From contig NZ_CP029186.1 in assembly GCF_003096035.1 (NCBI RefSeq), forward strand, positions 1,997,001 to 2,061,000: a DNA stretch of 64,000 nucleotides, written 5' to 3'. The notes under the pieces were generated by a model that saw only the letters and a program-made list of their open reading frames with translations, was not told where the DNA came from and did no database searches. Positions 35,348 through 43,553 of the stretch are shown here, piece by piece (position 1 is the first letter of the stretch; each line of letters begins with the position of its first letter). The stretch is from Flavobacterium album. Its GTDB lineage: Bacteria > Bacteroidota > Bacteroidia > Flavobacteriales > Flavobacteriaceae. Position numbers and translations under genes: made by a program.

Positions 35348-36601
35348 CTATTTCTTTGACTGTGTTATGGTGTAAACCGATATTGACGCAGGGGAATTGC
35401 GTATTAAAACAGCATAGTCAATATAATCAAGCGTACAGGCATTTTCATAGTCAATCTTTTGCGGGGGGTCGTAGATAACCTCAATCAAATCGGTGCACTC
35501 GGGAGCGCTGTAAGGGCTTGCCTTTCCATTCAGCCTGAATATGCACAGGTCTGTAACAGCTTCCGTTTTCAGCGCTTCAATCCCTTTAAAATATTCATAA
35601 GGGGCATCGCCAATGCCAAAGTCGCCTTCTGTTTTCGCATTCACAAAATTCCCATTTTTATCAAATACTTCATCCCAGATTACTTCCGATTTTGTAAGAT
35701 ACCCCATGACCGTTATAATTTCATTCTTTTTTAAAATGCCATTATCAATGAGCATTGAAAAAAAAGGCGTTGAGTTCCCCTCCTTATGCTTCATCAGGTG
35801 GGAAAAACCCAAACGGAAAAACTGCTTTTTGTCCTTTAAATTATACATGTCGCGAAGTTTCATGTAGTTTGTATACATTTCCCTTTCCCGGTTAAAATCA
35901 GTCAACTGGCGGGTTTTAATAGCTGAAATAATATAGTCGAACATTTTCCGGTCTGTAATATACCTGCTGTATTTTGGGAAATTTATTTCGAAATCATTTA
36001 CAAACGCTTTTAGCTGGTTTTTAGAAAAGCTTTTGTATTTGGCCGAATAATCGGTGGTATCTGTAGCTACAGTTTTCTGAAGTTCCTGTGCGAGCGGCCA
36101 TTCTGCAGTGTCGTTAATAAGCGAAAGTAAATGCCTGTAGGTATACTTGTAGGTAACAATAATATCCGAACCCAGAACTGTTATTTTTTTATCCTGCGGT
36201 AGCCTGTCGTTGATGGCCTTTATCTTTTTCCATTTTTCAAGAACATTTATCGTGCGCTCCTGTGGTACGCGCGTGCCATAATGAACGATGAGGTCTTTAA
36301 GCAAAGCTTCATCGCCGGTTGTAAGGTATTCGTTAAAATAGTGGGCGATGCTCATATCGGTTTCTGCAAAATAATAATCAATATCCTGCCGGCTGAGTAC
36401 TGATTGCAGTAGAAGCAGCTCGGCATCCTCAGTTTTTGCCGAACCGTGGTAAGCCCCAAAGCCTATTATCAGCGCCTTTTCTTCCGGGAATATATACGAA
36501 ACGTCCAATGCATTTTTATGCATTACAAGGTAACTTTTTTTATCCTGTGCCATTAATAAAACAGCATGCAGCAGAAAAAACAAGAGTGAGGCTTTTTTCA
36601 T
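35348..36601 (-). CDS. Erythromycin esterase-like secreted protein
   Basis: From the ATG at 36601 it has 417 residues with a signal peptide (LHAVLLMAQ). The N-terminal block IIGFGAYHGSAKTEDAELL followed by YYFAETDMSIAHYFNEYL resembles the GESHG...E region of the erythromycin esterase/EreA-like fold. There GESHGT would be GAYHGS, with the histidine kept. Later parts are more divergent. It is not evidence of macrolide resistance: distant family members are common envelope proteins of unknown activity. Confidence 0.6.
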   Translation of the reverse strand: MKKASLLFFLLHAVLLMAQDKKSYLVMHKNALDVSYIFPEEKALIIGFGAYHGSAKTEDAELLLLQSVLSRQDIDYYFAETDMSIAHYFNEYLTTGDEALLKDLIVHYGTRVPQERTINVLEKWKKIKAINDRLPQDKKITVLGSDIIVTYKYTYRHLLSLINDTAEWPLAQELQKTVATDTTDYSAKYKSFSKNQLKAFVNDFEINFPKYSRYITDRKMFDYIISAIKTRQLTDFNREREMYTNYMKLRDMYNLKDKKQFFRLGFSHLMKHKEGNSTPFFSMLIDNGILKKNEIITVMGYLTKSEVIWDEVFDKNGNFVNAKTEGDFGIGDAPYEYFKGIEALKTEAVTDLCIFRLNGKASPYSAPECTDLIEVIYDPPQKIDYENACTLDYIDYAVLIRNSPASISVYTITQSKK

Positions 36602-36674
36602 GATAGGATGATTAAAGCTCAAATATAACCTTCTGTATTAAAGGAGAATTGTAAAATTGGGACTTCAGATTATA

Positions 36675-36694
36675 AAGCCTGCAATTGCAGGCTT
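36675..36694 (-). terminator. Intrinsic terminator after the DUF4844 gene
   Basis: The perfect palindrome AAGCCTGCAATTGCAGGCTT is followed on the minus strand by TTATAAT, about 55 bp past the stop. Confidence 0.55.
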
Positions 36695-36747
36695 CTTATT
36701 CATGTAGTAACTCAACTAAATAGAACTGTCAAAACTGATGTGGTCAA

Positions 36748-37152
36748 TTATTTATACATAAAATCCATTAATAATCCATCGGAGCTTTCCAAACCTACAA
36801 TATCCATAAGTTCTTCGAAATAACTACATACACGTTCACGATCTTCAGTATCCAAATAGATACCCGAAAATCTGTCGAGCCCTGTCTTTATTTTCTCCTG
36901 ATATTTTTTATCAGTAGGGTTTGGGGATTTTGCTATCTCTCTAAAGTCATCAGCTGCCTGATTGATCTTTTCAGATAACACCGGCCTCATTTTCACATCT
37001 CTTACACCTGGATAATGCATTTGAAGGTCTTCGGTAAACTTTTCCTTTTGTTTGAATTTTTCAAATTTGTCCATAATATCTGGAGGGTTAACGATTTGAG
37101 CCTGCCCGCAGGCACAAAGTGTAATTAACAAAATCAAACAGAGTTTTTTCAT
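36748..37152 (-). CDS. DUF4844 domain lipoprotein
   Basis: The 134-residue protein has a lipobox-like signal (ITLCAC, Cys at 15). The [27 protein letters not shown] end is the DUF4844 signature as I remember it. Function unknown. Its ATG overlaps the methylmalonyl-CoA mutase stop by 4 nt (ATGA), so it is the last gene of that operon, an odd partner for a cytosolic enzyme. Confidence 0.75.
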   Translation of the reverse strand: MKKLCLILLITLCACGQAQIVNPPDIMDKFEKFKQKEKFTEDLQMHYPGVRDVKMRPVLSEKINQAADDFREIAKSPNPTDKKYQEKIKTGLDRFSGIYLDTEDRERVCSYFEELMDIVGLESSDGLLMDFMYK

Positions 37153-39290
37153 AATTCTTCAAATCCCTTAATCAATACCTCCAATATCTTAATCGCCGCC
37201 TCACTGATCTTCGTGCCCGGCCCGAAAACCGCCACGGCACCGGAGTCAAAGAGGTATTGGTAATCCTGTGCAGGAATCACCCCGCCCACGATCACCATAA
37301 TATCTTCACGCCCATATTTTTTCAGCTCTTCTATTACCTGCGGCACAAGGGTTTTATGCCCTGCAGCTAAGGAGGAAACGCCAAGTATATGCACGTCATT
37401 CTCCACAGCCTGCTTAGCTGCTTCTGTCGGCGTTTGGAAAAGCGGACCAATGTCCACGTCGAAACCAACATCTGCATAGCCTGTAGCTACTACCTTGGCG
37501 CCGCGGTCGTGGCCGTCCTGGCCCATTTTGGCAATCATTATCCTTGGGCGGCGGCCTTCCAGCTTCGCGAATTCATCCGCCAGCTGTTTTGCTTTTTCAA
37601 AGCTTTCGTCGTTCTTTATTTCTTTGCTGTACACTCCGCTAAATGATCTTATTTGTGCTTTATACCTTCCGTAAACCGTTTCCAGCGCATCGCTTATCTC
37701 ACCCAGGGTAGCCCTGTGGCGTGCGGCCTCCACGGCCAGTTCCAGTAGGTTGCCTTCGCCGCTTTTTGCAGCAGCAGTAAGGTTCGCCAGGCATTCATTT
37801 ACTTTTTTAGTATCGCGTGATGCCTTTATTTTTGCCAGCTGCTCCAATTGCTGGCGGCGCACCATCTGGTTATCTACATCAAGGATATGGAGCGGGTCTT
37901 CTTTTTCGAGGCGGTATTTGTTTACGCCCACAATGATGTCCTGCCCGCTGTCAATACGTGCCTGCTTGCGTGCGGCTGCTTCCTCGATGCGAAGCTTCGG
38001 TATGCCTGCCTCAATGGCTTTGGTCATCCCGCCCAGTTCTTCGACTTCCTCGATAAGCGCCCATGCTTTTTTGGCGATCTCATCGGTAAGGCTTTCGATA
38101 TAGTAGCTTCCTGCCCATGGGTCGACTGTCTTTGTTATTTTGGTCTCTTCCTGAAGGAATATCTGTGTGTTACGCGCAATACGTGCCGAAAAATCGGTTG
38201 GCAGCGCAATGGCTTCATCTAATGCATTGGTATGCAACGACTGTGTCCCGCCGAACGCTGCTGCGGCTGCTTCAATGCAGGTGCGTGCCACATTGTTGAA
38301 TGGGTCCTGCTCGGTGAGGCTCCATCCGCTGGTCTGGCAGTGGGTGCGCAGTGCCAGCGATTTTTCGTCTTTCGGTTCGAATTGTTTCAGAAGTTTTGCC
38401 CACAGCATACGGCCTGCACGCATCTTGGCGATCTCCATAAAATGGTTCATGCCAATAGCCCAAAAGAAGGACAGCCGGGGTGCAAAATCGTCGATCTTCA
38501 TGCCTGCGGCCAGCCCGGTACGGATGTATTCCAGACCGTCTGCAAGGGTATAGGCCAACTCGATATCGGCGGTTGCCCCGGCTTCCTGCATGTGATAGCC
38601 TGAGATGCTGATCGAGTTGAATTTCGGCATTTTGCGGCTCGTGTATTCAAATATATCGGCAATGATCCGCATTGATGGAGTAGGAGGGTAGATGTAGGTG
38701 TTGCGCACCATGAACTCCTTCAGGATATCGTTCTGTATCGTCCCCGAAAGCAGTTCCGGCTTCACGCCCTGCTCTTCGGCAGCTACGATATAAAACGCCA
38801 TGATGGGCAATACTGCGCCATTCATGGTCATGGAAACCGACATCTCATCCAGCGGTATCTGGTCGAACAGCACTTTCATATCTTCCACGCTGTCAATCGC
38901 CACACCCGCTTTGCCCACATCGCCTACCACGCGCTCGTGGTCGCTGTCGTAACCGCGGTGCGTAGCAAGGTCGAACGCTACCGACAGGCCTTTTTGCCCT
39001 GCGGCAAGGTTTCGCCTGTAAAAAGCGTTGCTCTCTTCGGCAGTCGAGAAACCTGCATACTGGCGTATCGTCCACGGGCGGCGCACATACATAGTAGCAT
39101 ACGGCCCGCGCAGGTTAGGCGCAAAACCCGCCCCAAAGGCGATGTGCTCCAGGTTTTCGATGTCTTCTGCGGTGTAGTTTTGCTTTACGGCAATGCCCTC
39201 GGCAATAACAAAGTTATCTTGTTCCGTGTTCCGTGTTTCAGGTTTCGGGCTTCCGTGAAGCTTAATATGTTGGAGGTTTTTTCTGGACAT
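37149..39290 (-). CDS. scpA: Methylmalonyl-CoA mutase, large (B12-binding) subunit
   Basis: The 713-residue protein interconverts succinyl-CoA and methylmalonyl-CoA with adenosylcobalamin. The catalytic TIM barrel (50-560) includes [13 protein letters not shown] and [12 protein letters not shown]. The C-terminal cobalamin domain has the [21 protein letters not shown] motif, in which the histidine ligates cobalt. It pairs with the small subunit encoded upstream. The two are separated by a damaged antitoxin-like gene. Confidence 0.97.
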   Translation of the reverse strand: MSRKNLQHIKLHGSPKPETRNTEQDNFVIAEGIAVKQNYTAEDIENLEHIAFGAGFAPNLRGPYATMYVRRPWTIRQYAGFSTAEESNAFYRRNLAAGQKGLSVAFDLATHRGYDSDHERVVGDVGKAGVAIDSVEDMKVLFDQIPLDEMSVSMTMNGAVLPIMAFYIVAAEEQGVKPELLSGTIQNDILKEFMVRNTYIYPPTPSMRIIADIFEYTSRKMPKFNSISISGYHMQEAGATADIELAYTLADGLEYIRTGLAAGMKIDDFAPRLSFFWAIGMNHFMEIAKMRAGRMLWAKLLKQFEPKDEKSLALRTHCQTSGWSLTEQDPFNNVARTCIEAAAAAFGGTQSLHTNALDEAIALPTDFSARIARNTQIFLQEETKITKTVDPWAGSYYIESLTDEIAKKAWALIEEVEELGGMTKAIEAGIPKLRIEEAAARKQARIDSGQDIIVGVNKYRLEKEDPLHILDVDNQMVRRQQLEQLAKIKASRDTKKVNECLANLTAAAKSGEGNLLELAVEAARHRATLGEISDALETVYGRYKAQIRSFSGVYSKEIKNDESFEKAKQLADEFAKLEGRRPRIMIAKMGQDGHDRGAKVVATGYADVGFDVDIGPLFQTPTEAAKQAVENDVHILGVSSLAAGHKTLVPQVIEELKKYGREDIMVIVGGVIPAQDYQYLFDSGAVAVFGPGTKISEAAIKILEVLIKGFEEL

Positions 39291-39531
39291 ACTTTTTTAG
39301 CTGTTCCAATGATTCTTCACCGGAAATATAGTTTTCTATCGATTCATTTAGTCTTTCGTCAAGGATGGCTTTCATTTCATCTGTCAGGGTAAAATCCTCA
39401 CCTGCACTGCTAAGCCTATTTTAATCTCATTCATAGCTTCGTCAAAATCCTGTGCCCAGAAAGGGTTTCAAATATTCCTGTTTCCGACTTCTAACTTCAT
39501 CTTTCTGCCATTGAGGTATATAATCTTCCAT
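39262..39531 (-). pseudogene. Frameshifted antitoxin-like gene between the mutase subunits
   Basis: On the minus strand the reading starts MEDYIPQWQKDEVRSRKQEY and then hits a stop. Shifting frame restores AQDFDEAMNEIK, and a second shift (one A missing in an A-run at about 39425) restores GEDFTLTDEMKAILDERL and [13 protein letters not shown] to a stop at 39262. The pieces look like a small addiction-module antitoxin (helical, acidic end). At least two frameshifts separate them, so it is non-functional or mis-sequenced. Its end overlaps the scpA start. No toxin gene is nearby. Confidence 0.6.
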
Positions 39532-39561
39532 AATTGCTTTTTTAGTAAATATAATACATTG

Positions 39562-40932
39562 CTAATCAGCTTTTTCTTCCATTGCCAGCCTTTCCTGTTC
39601 CATCTTTTCTGCCAGCCTTTTTTCTATGATAGGTACGATAAGCGTTTTCCTCGGATTGGCTTTTACAAACGGGTACAGCTCAAGGTCGCCGCTCATCCTG
39701 TCGTTCTTGTTCGGGTATTTGTTGGTGCCCAGCAGCACTTCTTTCCCGCTGTCGAAAAGCTCCTGCTCTTTAGCGGCGCTTTCGGCTATCTTTCGTTGTA
39801 TGGTGCCTTCTTTCAATTGTCCAAGAAAACCACCGTTAGCTTCGATATCCTTAAATAATGCAAGCGCTTTTTCCGCAATCTGCTGCGTAAGCTCTTCGAT
39901 ATAATAAGCGCCGTCAGCAGGGTTGTCTACCTTATCCAGATAGCTTTCGTGCTTGAGTACCAACAGCTGGTTGCGCGCAATACGGTCGCCAAACTCATTG
40001 TCTTTATGGTACAAAGCGTCATAGGCAAGGTTCGCCACAGTATCGGCCCCGCCCAGTATTGCGCTCATGCATTCGGTAGTAGTGCGCAGCATATTTACGT
40101 TGTAATCGTAAAGCGTTTTGTTTCGTTTTGTAGGTGTGGCTATGATGTGGCATTCGAAATTATGGTCGTACTCTTTTGCGATCAGGTTAAAAAGCAACCT
40201 TAGCGCACGCAGCTTGGCGATTTCGAAAAAGTAATTGGTACCCACAGCAACCTGTATGATAACTGGCTTGTTTATCGTGGCAATGCTGTTGAAATATTCG
40301 TTGGCATGTCCCAGTATATAAGCGACTTGCTGCACTATAGTGGCCCCTGCGTTTTGGTACAGGCTGCCGTCAACGCCCAGAAAATGGACATTAGGGCAGG
40401 CGATTGAAATAGTATTAAGGGCTTCGAGGTCGGCTTCCTTATGCGAAAACCAGTTTCCGTCTTTTGCCAGTTGGGCGATGGGGTCAAGCTGAATGTAATA
40501 GGTAGCATTTTTCTCTTTGGCAATGACATCAATCTTCTTTACGAAATCGATTGAAAGGAAACCTAAATTGAAGTAAATAGGAACGTCTACCGGAAGGCGC
40601 GCCACCAGCTTTTCAACATCGATATTTTCGTCGGGAATGGTAAATCGTATGCTTTCGGCACCTCGTTTCAGCGTACTTAAAGCGCGCCCCGCCGACTTCT
40701 CTACATCGTGTACAAAAATATTCTGGCAAATGGTGAAGGAAGTTGCTTTCCCGCCCGAGGCCAGCGGCTCATTGAATTCGTCGGTGTGGTAAAAAGGCTT
40801 TACCTTAATACCGTCGGGGCTTTCCCAAACCAGTGTTTCGTTATAATCGGCTCCCTTAAGCTCATATTGTATCTGCTGTTTCCACTGTTTGGAAGAAACC
40901 GGGTCGAAATCGTTAAACAGGCTGCTGCTCAT
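39562..40932 (-). CDS. mutA: Methylmalonyl-CoA mutase, small subunit
   Basis: The 456-residue non-catalytic subunit resembles the mutase barrel (LRALRLLFNLIAKEY; TECMSAILGGADTVANLAYDAL; GAYYIEELTQQIAEKALALF) but lacks the C-terminal cobalamin domain and the DxHxxG motif. It stabilises the heterodimer with the large subunit. It lies just downstream of the FtsB-like gene (9 bp between). Confidence 0.94.
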   Translation of the reverse strand: MSSSLFNDFDPVSSKQWKQQIQYELKGADYNETLVWESPDGIKVKPFYHTDEFNEPLASGGKATSFTICQNIFVHDVEKSAGRALSTLKRGAESIRFTIPDENIDVEKLVARLPVDVPIYFNLGFLSIDFVKKIDVIAKEKNATYYIQLDPIAQLAKDGNWFSHKEADLEALNTISIACPNVHFLGVDGSLYQNAGATIVQQVAYILGHANEYFNSIATINKPVIIQVAVGTNYFFEIAKLRALRLLFNLIAKEYDHNFECHIIATPTKRNKTLYDYNVNMLRTTTECMSAILGGADTVANLAYDALYHKDNEFGDRIARNQLLVLKHESYLDKVDNPADGAYYIEELTQQIAEKALALFKDIEANGGFLGQLKEGTIQRKIAESAAKEQELFDSGKEVLLGTNKYPNKNDRMSGDLELYPFVKANPRKTLIVPIIEKRLAEKMEQERLAMEEKAD

Positions 40933-40941
40933 ACGCTAATT

Positions 40942-41289
40942 TTAAAGTGATTTTGTGCTTTCCTCCTCAAGGGTGTCCCCTTCGAATTCAATAATGTAAA
41001 TATCCTCATTCTCACGCTTCATGTAGTATTTTTCACGTGCATATTTTTCAGTCTGGTCAGGGTTGTTCAGCTGCTTTATCGCGGCGCTGTCTTTTCTTTT
41101 TTCATTGAGGTAATATTGCTTGTTATCTTCCAGGTCATCAATCTTTTTGTCAAGCACCCTTTTGTCAAAATAGGAGTAATTGTCAAGGAAAAGCATCCAT
41201 ATACTCACAAAAATAATAACCAACACATATCTGTTCCCTAAGAATTTAAGGAACGGATATTTGATAAATATTTTTTTGAAAAAATTCAC
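40942..41289 (-). CDS. FtsB/DivIC-like septum formation initiator protein
   Basis: The 115-residue bitopic protein has one membrane helix (about 21-38), a coiled-coil (KKIDDLEDNKQYYLNEKRKD) and the DQTEKYAREKYYMKRENEDIYII block typical of this family. FtsB-type proteins bridge FtsL and FtsQ in the divisome. Its place next to udk and mutA is usual in flavobacteria (from memory). Confidence 0.85.
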   Translation of the reverse strand: MNFFKKIFIKYPFLKFLGNRYVLVIIFVSIWMLFLDNYSYFDKRVLDKKIDDLEDNKQYYLNEKRKDSAAIKQLNNPDQTEKYAREKYYMKRENEDIYIIEFEGDTLEEESTKSL

Positions 41290-41423
41290 TGAATATGATT
41301 TACAACTACAAAGAAATGACTTTTGTTGTTATATAGGGATATTTTACCTCAAAGGGCATAAAGTTTTTTCCAGCTATTATTATAAATTCAGTTTGCTTCG
41401 TCTGCATTTTCGCAATTAAAGGG

Positions 41424-41453
41424 CAACTGAAAACTGCGACTGCGACTGAAAAC
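41424..41453. repeat. Short CTGCGA/CTGAAAA repeat
   Basis: CAACTGAAAA, CTGCGA, CTGCGA and CTGAAAACT follow one another directly after the udk stop. This is a simple direct repeat, common flavobacterial intergenic filler. Confidence 0.5.
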
Positions 41454-42062
41454 TTAAAGAATCCTCTGATTTATCACCGCCCTCACCACATCAATCGCTA
41501 CCGTGTTATAACGGTCGTTAGGGATGATGATGTCGGCATACGCTTTTGTGGGTTCGATAAACTGCTCGTGCATAGGCTTGAGTGTATTCTGGTAACGGTT
41601 AAGCACCTCGTCCATGTCACGGCCCCTTTCGGCAATGTCGCGCTTCAGGCGGCGTATAAGCCTTTCGTCCGGGTCGGCATGTACAAACACTTTTATATCA
41701 AACAATTCGCGAAGCTTAGGATCCGATAGTATAAGGATGCCTTCCACGATCATTACCTTTCTCGGATGGGTTAGTATCGTATCGTCCGTCCTGTTATGGG
41801 TTACGAATGAATATACAGGCTGCTCGATCACATTTCCTGCCTTGAGCTGTTTAAGATGTTCGGTCAGGAGGTCAAAATCAATGGCGCGTGGATGGTCAAA
41901 ATTGATCTTTGCGCGGTCTTCATAGCTAAGGTTGGTTGTTTCGCGGTAGTAGTGGTCCTGGCTGATGATGCCCACTTCTGTAAGTGGCAACTCGTTCATG
42001 ATTTGGTGTACAACGGTGGTTTTCCCACTTCCGGTCCCGCCGGCAATTCCGATGATAAGCAT
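41454..42062 (-). CDS. udk: Uridine kinase
   Basis: The 202-residue P-loop kinase has the Walker A motif GIAGGTGSGKTT at the N-terminus, ISQDHYYRE and FDHPRAIDFDLL, characteristic of uridine/cytidine kinases. It phosphorylates uridine or cytidine to UMP or CMP for pyrimidine salvage. It is the first gene of the cluster udk, FtsB-like and mutA, with a TACTTTTG promoter box 22 bp upstream. Confidence 0.95.
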   Translation of the reverse strand: MLIIGIAGGTGSGKTTVVHQIMNELPLTEVGIISQDHYYRETTNLSYEDRAKINFDHPRAIDFDLLTEHLKQLKAGNVIEQPVYSFVTHNRTDDTILTHPRKVMIVEGILILSDPKLRELFDIKVFVHADPDERLIRRLKRDIAERGRDMDEVLNRYQNTLKPMHEQFIEPTKAYADIIIPNDRYNTVAIDVVRAVINQRIL

Positions 42063-42083
42063 TTAGTGTTGTTTTTGTTTTTG

Positions 42084-42091
42084 CAAAAGTA
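42084..42091 (-). promoter_or_regulatory. -7 promoter box of udk
   Basis: On the minus strand TACTTTTG is a perfect TAnnTTTG match, 21 nt before the ATG. No TTG at -33. Confidence 0.5.
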
Positions 42092-42201
42092 GTAATTATC
42101 GGCAGGGTTTAGGAAATCTAATGTCAAATTTTAACCACACAGCTTGTCCTTCACGTAGCAGGAGCTACATAACAAATCCTTATGTTAATTATAGTACAAT
42201 T

Positions 42202-42324
42202 ACACAAAGATCCGCAAAGAAGGCGCGAAGATTCGCAAAGTTTTCATACGCAAAAATGTAAAAACGATTTACATGTTTAATCATTCTTTGTGCTCCTTTG
42301 GGCCTCCTTTGTGAATCTTTGCGG
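42202..42324. repeat. Imperfect inverted repeat built of CAAAG units
   Basis: The left arm (42202-42240) reads CACAAAGATCCGCAAAG and so on. The right arm (42284-42324), read in reverse, is CCGCAAAGATTCACAAAGG and so on. Both have CAAAG every 8-10 bp. An inner hairpin ATGTAAA-AACGA-TTTACAT lies between them. It occupies the gap between udk and the DUF3999 gene. Confidence 0.55.
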
Positions 42325-42329
42325 TATAA

Positions 42330-43553
42330 CTATTTACTTTCCTTATTCTTCATATCCTTTACCATGCTCACACAAAAATAGATCACTATAGCAGCACCTG
42401 CAGCAATGCACACCCACATGATCCACGGGCTGTGGGTTTGGGCTTTTTGGGACGGTTCATTATTCACAGCCGAAGCATCAGATAAAACAGCAACCGGGAG
42501 GTTGTTGGGTAGCTTGTCCTTAAAATTGATGAAGTCGTATTCGGCTGAACCAACGTGCGTGTTGCCGCTAACTACGGTATAATGTTCTCCGGCTTTAAGG
42601 TCGGCGACAATCCGTAAAGGCGTTTGGTAGAATTTTACCGATGCGATCTTCAGTGGTGGGTTAGCGCCATTGTCAATTTCCAAAGTAAAGTCCTTTTCCG
42701 CAAAATCTTCGAGGTCTATCACATTTTTGGTAGAGGAATCCAATTCAAAACCATTAAGTGTAACTGTCGTTACAGTAGACTTTTTTCTTTTCTTTATTTC
42801 ACGGTCTGCCAAAATCCTTACACTTCTTTTATAAAAGGTCGGGGCACTTATATCAAATACTATACGATTGATGAGTGTCCTGTGTTTTTGCCGTACACTG
42901 ATGTATGTTGTTTTACCGCCGTCCGTATTTTCCATTTTTACAGAAGGCATAATTTCCTCCATTGCAACAGGAGTAATGCTTTCGGTAAGCTGTCCTGCTT
43001 CGAGAATATTTACGGGAAGTGTTTTTTTGTCGTCAAATTCTATTTTGATGTATCTGTAATTGTGCAACGGCAGGAACAATGTTTTGTACACACGCGTATC
43101 GGCAGGGTTATAAAGGCCGTCGAGTACCTGGCTGTTTACCAACCCGAAAAATTCCTTGTTGTCATTACTTCCGCTAATGCTATAGGTCTTCACGGCATCA
43201 GTATTGGCTATAGCCAAAATAAGCTCTTGCATTTTGCTGCCAACGATATTCTCTATCGTGACCGATGAGCTTTTGCCCTCCGACTTTGTCCTCGAAATAA
43301 TGGGATATTGCTTAAAAGCCTGTGCGTTCACTTCCGAAGGGCTGTACTCCAAAAAGTAGGGCACCTCCTTGTTTTTACTGTCGAGTATCCTGATGATCTC
43401 CGGCTGCTCATCGGTAAGGCTGCGGAACTGGGAGCCAACATAAATGACATGTGGCCCATCTTTCTTAATGCCGGACAGCTTTGCCGAAACGGTATACTGC
43501 TGTGCAAAGGCGGAGCAGCTTATCAGCAACAAAAATATTTTAAACAGTTTCAT
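42330..43553 (-). CDS. DUF3999 family protein
   Basis: Starting at the ATG at 43553 (preceded by AAAGGA at good spacing), it has about 407 residues with a signal peptide (ISCSAFAQ) and a C-terminal membrane helix (WIMWVCIAAGAAIVIYF). The long beta-rich periplasmic domain fits DUF3999. It overlaps the DUF2339 gene; DUF2339 and DUF3999 genes are known to travel together. It may cap or regulate the multi-pass partner; the function of both is unknown. Confidence 0.8.
   Translation of the reverse strand: MKLFKIFLLLISCSAFAQQYTVSAKLSGIKKDGPHVIYVGSQFRSLTDEQPEIIRILDSKNKEVPYFLEYSPSEVNAQAFKQYPIISRTKSEGKSSSVTIENIVGSKMQELILAIANTDAVKTYSISGSNDNKEFFGLVNSQVLDGLYNPADTRVYKTLFLPLHNYRYIKIEFDDKKTLPVNILEAGQLTESITPVAMEEIMPSVKMENTDGGKTTYISVRQKHRTLINRIVFDISAPTFYKRSVRILADREIKKRKKSTVTTVTLNGFELDSSTKNVIDLEDFAEKDFTLEIDNGANPPLKIASVKFYQTPLRIVADLKAGEHYTVVSGNTHVGSAEYDFINFKDKLPNNLPVAVLSDASAVNNEPSQKAQTHSPWIMWVCIAAGAAIVIYFCVSMVKDMKNKESK

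Noticed and set aside
35348..36601. Macrolide-resistance esterase
   Set aside because: Only the distant fold is visible; the GESHGT core is altered and the protein is exported.
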